Below, piece by piece: positions 56,079 through 60,852 of a stretch of 60,852 nt of DNA. The notes beneath the pieces are model-generated. The model was not told where the DNA came from. It ran no database searches and worked only from the letters and a program-made list of their open reading frames with translations. This DNA comes from Candidatus Kuenenia stuttgartensis (lineage in GTDB: Bacteria; Planctomycetota; Planctomycetia; Planctomycetales; Planctomycetaceae). The DNA lies in assembly GCA_945861465.1 (NCBI GenBank), contig CAMAVB010000008.1, forward strand, positions 1 through 60,852. Direction: 5' to 3'. Position 1 is the stretch's first letter; the number at the start of each line of letters is the position of its first letter. A program made the position numbers and the translations under genes.

Positions 56079-56903
56079 ATGTCTGTCAAATGGATGACCA
56101 TTGGGTGGTTTTTATTGCTACTGGCGATAAGTGGCTGTGCAGCGGAATCCGGACCTGGTGAATACGCGGTCGATTCCCTGCTGAGTTCGGTCGTGCCCGC
56201 AAAGTCGCCGGCTCCTGATGAAACATCGAGCGGCGAGACAAAGACGGCTCGTCATGTGATCCGTGAAGGTGAGCTGCGATTTGAGACCACCGACCGAAAT
56301 GCGACTCGAACGGAAATTCTCGGATTCGTCAAAACGCATCAAGGGTATCTGGCGGATGATCGGGAGCAACGAAATTCCAACAGTCTGGAACAGTCGATGA
56401 CCATCCGTGTTCCATCGGCAGAATTTGATGGACTGCTGGCTGACGTTTCCGCCGGAGTCACTCACTTCGATAAACGCGAGATTCGCGCGCTTGACGTCAC
56501 TGCAGAATATGTAGATATCGAAGCGAGACTGAAAACCAAGAAGGAAACGGAGTTACGTTATCGCGAATTGTTGACGCAGGCAAAAAATGTCGAGGAAGTT
56601 CTGAAGATAGAAGAGCAGATTGACAAATTGCGGGCGGAGATTGAATCCACTGAGGGGCGTTTGAGGCTGATGAAAGATCGTGAAAGTTACAGCACCTTGG
56701 CAATGTCGTTCTATGAACCTTCTGCAAAGGCGGCCGGCTTTTGGAATCGTGTGCAGGCCAATTTCCTGTTGGGTTGGCAGACTGTCGTGGAATTCACAAT
56801 TGCCGTTGTCGTTTTGTGGCCGCTGATTTTTCTGACATCACTGGGCTTATTGGCGGTCTGGTGGTTTAACAGAAAACCAATGACGAAGCGGGTGACTTCA
56901 TGA
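56079..56903 (+). CDS. DUF4349 lipoprotein with coiled coil and C-terminal membrane segment
   Basis: 274 residues. The signal peptide MTIGWFLLLLAISGCAAESG contains a lipobox (ISGC), so the protein is lipid-anchored. The DUF4349 domain (about 55-255) includes HVIREGELRFETTDRNATRT and AEYVDIEARLKTKKETELRY; about residues 160-210 form a charged coiled coil (VEEVLKIEEQIDKLRAEIES). Near the C-terminus, VVEFTIAVVVLWPLIFLTSL and GLLAVWWF form a membrane segment, followed by a short basic tail. The family function is unknown. The ribosome site GGAG is 8 bases before ATG. It overlaps the next gene by ATGA, so the two are co-translated. Confidence 0.88.
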   Translation: MSVKWMTIGWFLLLLAISGCAAESGPGEYAVDSLLSSVVPAKSPAPDETSSGETKTARHVIREGELRFETTDRNATRTEILGFVKTHQGYLADDREQRNSNSLEQSMTIRVPSAEFDGLLADVSAGVTHFDKREIRALDVTAEYVDIEARLKTKKETELRYRELLTQAKNVEEVLKIEEQIDKLRAEIESTEGRLRLMKDRESYSTLAMSFYEPSAKAAGFWNRVQANFLLGWQTVVEFTIAVVVLWPLIFLTSLGLLAVWWFNRKPMTKRVTS

Positions 56904-57391
56904 AGGATAATATGGAATTTGATGAGATCGGTCAGGAGCTGCCGGACGCGGTGAAAGCCGCTCTTCGAAAACGCTTTGGTCCTGTGCCGGATGTGCCGTC
57001 CAGCATTGACCAGTCAATTCTGGCAGATGCTCGTCGTCATTTTGAACAGCACGGTCCTGCTGCGCTGCGGTCGACAAAACGGCGAAGAGCTTCCGTGTGG
57101 CAATGGACGGCGATCGGATCCACTGTGGCTGCGGCGTGTGTGCTGTTCTTTGCATTGATGCCACGGCAACCAAATCAGGCTGTCAATATTGTAGCCACGT
57201 CAGATACGCCGGCGTCCGGTGAAGAACTCACCAGTGATGTGGACAAAAACGGCCGCGTTGACATTCTCGATGCTTTCGCGATGGCTCGTGAAATGCGTGA
57301 CGGTCTCAGTGGTTTTCGTGACATCAATCACGACGGGCGATTTGACCAGCTGGATATCGATATGGTGGCTCGGGAAGCGGTGAAGTTGTAG
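56900..57391 (+). CDS. Single-pass membrane protein with extracytoplasmic dockerin domain, anti-sigma candidate
   Basis: 163 residues. About 65 N-terminal residues (LPDAVKAALRKRFGPVPDVP, SSIDQSILADARRHFEQHG) precede TKRRRASVWQW and the TM segment TAIGSTVAAACVLFFALM. Positive charges before the segment put the N-terminus inside and the rest outside. The outer part carries two Ca-binding loops of a dockerin type I repeat: DVDKNGRVDILD and DINHDGRFDQLD, each followed by a helix. Dockerins bind cohesins. N-in with a helical cytoplasmic domain beside an ECF sigma gene recalls RsgI-type anti-sigma proteins of clostridia, which also have a sensing domain outside. That role is inference; no anti-sigma domain is recognised. 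Confidence 0.8.
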   Translation: MKDNMEFDEIGQELPDAVKAALRKRFGPVPDVPSSIDQSILADARRHFEQHGPAALRSTKRRRASVWQWTAIGSTVAAACVLFFALMPRQPNQAVNIVATSDTPASGEELTSDVDKNGRVDILDAFAMAREMRDGLSGFRDINHDGRFDQLDIDMVAREAVKL

Positions 57392-57403
57392 GTCGCAAAC
57401 GAT

Positions 57404-57481
57404 GTAGGGTGGGACCAGCGAAGCGCCGGCCCACCAAACCCCGGACATGGTGGGCCGGCGCTGTCGCTGGTCCCACCCTAC
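57404..57481. repeat. Long inverted repeat (GTAGGGTGGGACCAGCG family)
   Basis: Arms of about 33 bases (57404-57436 and 57449-57481, outer GTAGGGTGGGACCAGCG) enclose a 12-base loop. It sits between the dockerin and cohesin-like genes and can form a strong hairpin, so it may separate expression of the two. It has the look of a dispersed planctomycete repeat. Confidence 0.9.
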
Positions 57482-57503
57482 GAATTGGTGAAAGAGTAAT
57501 CCG

Positions 57504-58064
57504 ATGAATACCAATGAACCAACCAACTCCCAAAGCGGCTCACGATGCCTTCGCATCCCCTTGTGCTGGGCACTGTTGATTGCATTTGATGTCAGTCTGA
57601 TGGCGTTGACATATGCTCAGGAAGGCAACACCGGTACGGCTGATCCACCGGTGCAGAGCGTCCAGACAGAAATTCCCGGGCCGGACGATGTTGCAGCCGA
57701 CGTCCGGCGATTCGAAGCGATCGACGTGTTTGTGGATTCCGGCAACCAGCGATTGGCCGCATGGCAACTGGAAGTCAAAAGCACAGCCAACGATGTGCAG
57801 ATCGTGGGCATTGAAGGCGGTGAACATCCGGCCTTTGCCGAACCTCCGTATTACGACAAACGGGCGATGAACAATAACCGAGTCATCATCGCGGCTTTCA
57901 GCACAGGCGACAATCTGCCCAGCGGACGCAGCCGAGTCGCCCGCATTCACGTGCAGGTCCGCGGCTCCGGGGCTCGCACATGGCTGTCTGAACTGACGAC
58001 TTCGGCTACGACGGACGGCTCAAGAATTCCCGCTGAGATTTCGATTGCGAAGACGGACAGATAA
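57504..58064 (+). CDS. Secreted cohesin-like protein
   Basis: 186 residues. After a signal-peptide-like stretch (IPLCWALLIAFDVSLMALTY, ending AQE), residues about 65-180 resemble a cohesin jelly-roll: IDVFVDSGNQRLAAWQLEVK, VQIVGIEGGEHPAFAEPPYY, NNNRVIIAAFSTGDNLPSGR and VARIHVQVRG. The pattern of alternating strands with a conserved 'asset'-type VFVDSG opening matches PF00963 only loosely. Its placement one gene after a dockerin protein strengthens the call. If correct, this pair could be a non-cellulosomal dockerin-cohesin system. ATG 57504 has AAAGAG upstream. Confidence 0.62.
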   Translation: MNTNEPTNSQSGSRCLRIPLCWALLIAFDVSLMALTYAQEGNTGTADPPVQSVQTEIPGPDDVAADVRRFEAIDVFVDSGNQRLAAWQLEVKSTANDVQIVGIEGGEHPAFAEPPYYDKRAMNNNRVIIAAFSTGDNLPSGRSRVARIHVQVRGSGARTWLSELTTSATTDGSRIPAEISIAKTDR

Positions 58065-58144
58065 GTCGGCAGATTTCAGATCTCAAATTTCAAATTTCAA
58101 ATACGACAGGTCAATGACTGTTGAATCATCGAAAGGTAGTCCAC

Positions 58145-60403
58145 ATGAACATTTTCCGATCTCGAATAAGCGCCGTGATGGCATTGTGTTTCGCAGCAAC
58201 AGCGTGTGTGTTTCAGCTCGGATGTGGCCAGTCGGAACAGGCTACATCCGAATCGTTTTCCCGTGTGGCATCGAGTGTTGCAAAGAACGCCGCAAATCCC
58301 AAGCCCGGAGCAGTTGGCGGGCAAGAAAGTATTTTGTTTGATGCCATGATGGGCTCAGCAGTGGATCTTGACATTAATATTAATCCTGAGGCTGGCAGGC
58401 AGGCAATCCCCATACAAGGTCGTCCAACAGATCCTTCAGCTGTTTCGGAAAATAAAGGTCGTCCGGTCGTCGCCCGTGCTACATTCGAACTGATGCCGGG
58501 CGAAGAATTGTGGGTCATCGCGAAGGGCTCTAATCCGGCAACTCCGGCGAGTGAAGAAACACCGCCGGGATGCGGAGCCTTGATGGCCAAACTCCCGGAC
58601 TCCAAAAAGGAAGTTCCTGTACCGCTCAAGCACACAGCCGTTGTCGGAAACATCGATGGTTACATTGCCACCGTGGATGTGACGCAGCAGTTTCAGAATC
58701 CATACAACTCAAAGATCGAAGCGGTCTACGTCTTCCCTTTGCCCGACAACGCAGCCGTGAGCGAATTCGTGATGACAGTCGGTGAACGCAAAATCCGTGG
58801 CATCATTCGTGAGCGTGAAGAAGCGGCGAGAATCTACAACGACGCACGAAAACAGGGGCACGTCGCATCATTGCTGACTCAGGAACGACCGAACATTTTC
58901 ACTCAAAAAGTGGCCAACATCGAACCGGGCAAGAAGATCGACATCAATATCCGCTACTTTAACACGCTGCAGTATGACGACGGAGCTTATGAATTCGTGT
59001 TTCCAATGGTTGTCGGCCCGCGCTACAACCCACCCGCCACAACCGACGGCATCGGAGCCGTCGGGCGCGGCAACCAGGGCGTCAGCGGTCAATCCACCGA
59101 AGTCCAGTACCTGACTCCCGGAGAACGCAGCGGTCATGACGTGTCGCTGAGTCTCAACATCAACGCAGGCGTGAATATTGAATCCGTCCGCAGCGTCAAT
59201 CACGACGTCGCCGTGAAAGACGTAACTGAAACAGAACGCAGCGTGACTCTGTCGGCCAGCGATTCCATTCCAAACAAGGACTTCGTGCTGCGATATCAAG
59301 TGGCCGGCGACAAGATCAAGACGGCCATGATGACGCACAAAGATGACCACGGTCAGTACTTCACCATGATGTTGTATCCGCCGGCGGATCTTAAGAAAGT
59401 TCAGCGGAGCCCGATGGAAATGGTGTTCGTGCTGGACTGTTCGGGTAGCATGAATGGTCGCCCGATTGACCAGGCTCGCGCGGCAATATCCCATGCTGTG
59501 CAGTCACTCACGCCCCGCGATACTTTTCAGATCATCAACTTCAGTTCGACAGCGTCTCAGCTTGGTGCAGCTCCGGTGATTGCGACTCCGCAGAATATCC
59601 AGAAGGGACTGACGTACCTGAACTCGCTCAATGGGCAAGGCGGTACTGAAATGATTGAGGGGCTAAAGGCCGCGCTGGATTTTCCTCACGACGAAGGTCG
59701 TTTTCGCCTGGTGTCATTCATGACGGACGGTTACATCGGCAGCGATCACGATATGCTGAATGCGTTGTCTGACAAGCTTGGTGATTCCCGCATTTTCAGT
59801 TTCGGCGTCGGCCAGTCGCCCAACCGATTTCTGATGGATCGCATGGCCCTGATCGGACGCGGTGCTGTGGCCTATCTGAGTCTGAACGATGATCCGGTTG
59901 AGATCATGAATCGGTTCAACGAACGCATCAGCCATCCGGCGATGACAGATCTGTCGATCGACTGGGGCAACATGAACGTGACGGATGTGTATCCTCAGAT
60001 TCTGCCCGACCTGATCGTGGGCCGTCCGGTTGTCATCACGGGCCGCTTTACGGGTGAACCGAGTTCCATAACAGTCGGCGGGCGTCAGGGCATGCAACCC
60101 ACTTCGTTTGCAGTTGCCGTGGACGCAGCGGATGCGTCAAAAGAACACAAGGGAATCGCGTCAGTGTGGGCTCGGCTGAAGATCATGGACCTGATGACGC
60201 AGTTCTCACGAACACCCGATCAGGCTGCCGAACTGCAACAAACGGTAACGCAGACGGCTCTGGAATACAGCCTGATGAGTACCTTCACGGCCTTCGTGGC
60301 TGTGGATTCCATGAGCAAGACCGAAGGAGAATTCGGGACAACAGTCGCGGTTCCGGTGAACGTCCCGGAAGGTGTGAAGTACGAAACGACGGTGGAGAAT
60401 TGA
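58145..60403 (+). CDS. VIT/von Willebrand A domain lipoprotein
   Basis: 752 residues from ATG 58145 (AAAGG about 10 bases upstream). Signal peptide with lipobox, VFQLGCGQ. The VIT domain spans about residues 165-290 (VDVTQQFQNPYNSKIEAVYV, FPLPDNAAVSEFVMTVGERK, REREEAARIYNDARKQGHVA). The vWA domain starts near residue 425 with a full MIDAS: DCSGSM (about 431), a Thr in GQGGTEM and Asp in FMTDGY. The C-terminus EYSLMSTFTAFVAVD is typical of this class. Relatives are inter-alpha-trypsin inhibitor heavy-chain-like and Gram-negative sortase-target proteins with adhesive functions. It is the last gene of the cluster and could be what the sensor and pair display or bind. Confidence 0.94.
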   Translation: MNIFRSRISAVMALCFAATACVFQLGCGQSEQATSESFSRVASSVAKNAANPKPGAVGGQESILFDAMMGSAVDLDININPEAGRQAIPIQGRPTDPSAVSENKGRPVVARATFELMPGEELWVIAKGSNPATPASEETPPGCGALMAKLPDSKKEVPVPLKHTAVVGNIDGYIATVDVTQQFQNPYNSKIEAVYVFPLPDNAAVSEFVMTVGERKIRGIIREREEAARIYNDARKQGHVASLLTQERPNIFTQKVANIEPGKKIDINIRYFNTLQYDDGAYEFVFPMVVGPRYNPPATTDGIGAVGRGNQGVSGQSTEVQYLTPGERSGHDVSLSLNINAGVNIESVRSVNHDVAVKDVTETERSVTLSASDSIPNKDFVLRYQVAGDKIKTAMMTHKDDHGQYFTMMLYPPADLKKVQRSPMEMVFVLDCSGSMNGRPIDQARAAISHAVQSLTPRDTFQIINFSSTASQLGAAPVIATPQNIQKGLTYLNSLNGQGGTEMIEGLKAALDFPHDEGRFRLVSFMTDGYIGSDHDMLNALSDKLGDSRIFSFGVGQSPNRFLMDRMALIGRGAVAYLSLNDDPVEIMNRFNERISHPAMTDLSIDWGNMNVTDVYPQILPDLIVGRPVVITGRFTGEPSSITVGGRQGMQPTSFAVAVDAADASKEHKGIASVWARLKIMDLMTQFSRTPDQAAELQQTVTQTALEYSLMSTFTAFVAVDSMSKTEGEFGTTVAVPVNVPEGVKYETTVEN

Positions 60404-60852
60404 TGGAATTGAATGTGCTCACGAAATACGCTGTGCAAACATAAATACGGTGTGCAAACAACAGCGTATTGGGTTAGACTTCCCGTAACCGTTCACGCCT
60501 CGGAACGAAAACTTCGCAAGCAACCACAGATAAACACAAATTGACACAGATAGAAATCAACAGTCAATCTGTACTACTAACAGTTGAATATTTGTTTTCT
60601 CGCGGCGATTTCCATGGGTCCCATTGCAGAAGTCAGCTCTGGTGTGGCAGAAACATTTATTGCAGAAAGATACAAAACAAGCGTTGAAGTCTTTTGCGCC
60701 ATGCATTTCTCTGCAAAGAATTCAAGATGCAGAATGCCGACATTTTTCTGCTATCAATTTTTCTGCTTTCTATTTTCCCGTCGCAAATCTTCCTGAGTTT
60801 CGTCTTCAACCTTGGGTTGCGGGCGAAGCCCGCGTTGGGTTCATCCGTGTCC
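60404..60852. other. Intergenic tail of the window; hairpin at 60819-60833
   Basis: 449 bases without a supportable gene; a 70-codon frame at 60584 has no motif. Two close repeats of a CTGTGCAAACA-like stretch lie near 60431-60460. GCGGGCGAAGCCCGC at 60819-60833 is an inverted copy of the hairpin at 21632. Confidence 0.6.

Noticed and set aside
60584-60796. 70-codon frame near the window end
   Set aside because: No motif, no good ribosome site, low-complexity aromatic C-terminus.
1-60852. tRNA, rRNA or riboswitch
   Set aside because: Reading both strands, I saw no cloverleaf with T-loop GTTCGAATC-type box or conserved rRNA or riboswitch core. A dedicated covariance-model scan would be decisive.

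Overview
The window is most likely a chromosomal segment of a planctomycete of the Planctomycetaceae type. No rRNA is present, so this rests on gene content: a protein with two DUF1559 domains, a giant Rhs/YD-repeat protein with a planctomycete-style N-terminal export motif, a VIT/vWA lipoprotein beside a dockerin gene, an excisionase-like HTH fused to PTS EIIA, and many dispersed palindromic repeats, one of which encodes the '[10 protein letters not shown]' peptide seen in many planctomycete proteins. No tRNA, rRNA, CRISPR array, intact insertion sequence or prophage was seen.

Layout. 1-8.6 kb is accessory: a secreted two-lobed aspartic protease (cut by the window edge), a 2041-residue Rhs protein with a distinct C-terminal tip, and a decayed REP-type transposase. 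8.6-39.7 kb is a mosaic of metabolic and envelope genes on both strands: carbon-nitrogen hydrolase, PTS EIIA-like regulator, pyrF, folK, nadB, radical SAM/B12 protein, Xaa-Pro peptidase, DUF1559 protein, squalene-hopene cyclase-like protein, SWIM/SNF2 helicase, pyruvate carboxylase, two glycosyltransferases, gcvT, tandem cyanophycinase-like protein and a 2-hydroxyacid dehydrogenase. Intergenic spaces here are full of inverted repeats, and two repeat families are inserted in frame inside one coding sequence.

39.7-52.9 kb is a single minus-strand ribosomal protein run in S10-spc-alpha order (rpsJ to rplQ, with secY, rpmJ and rpoA). A near-consensus promoter lies just upstream of rpsJ and an intrinsic terminator lies after rplQ. 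rplX, rpmD, rpsD, infA, adk and map are missing from their usual places. An EF-G gene sits upstream on the same strand.

55.3-60.4 kb holds the most interesting cluster. An ECF sigma factor is divergent from a DUF4349 lipoprotein, a single-pass membrane protein with an external dockerin, a secreted cohesin-like protein and a VIT/vWA lipoprotein. I propose a surface-sensing or adhesion module in which the membrane dockerin protein may act as the anti-sigma factor. This is inference.

Starts were chosen by Shine-Dalgarno spacing and family alignment. Several genes use GTG or TTG (the aspartic protease, folK, the radical SAM gene, the cyanophycinase gene, secY, rpsE, rplO, rpsK, rpsJ).
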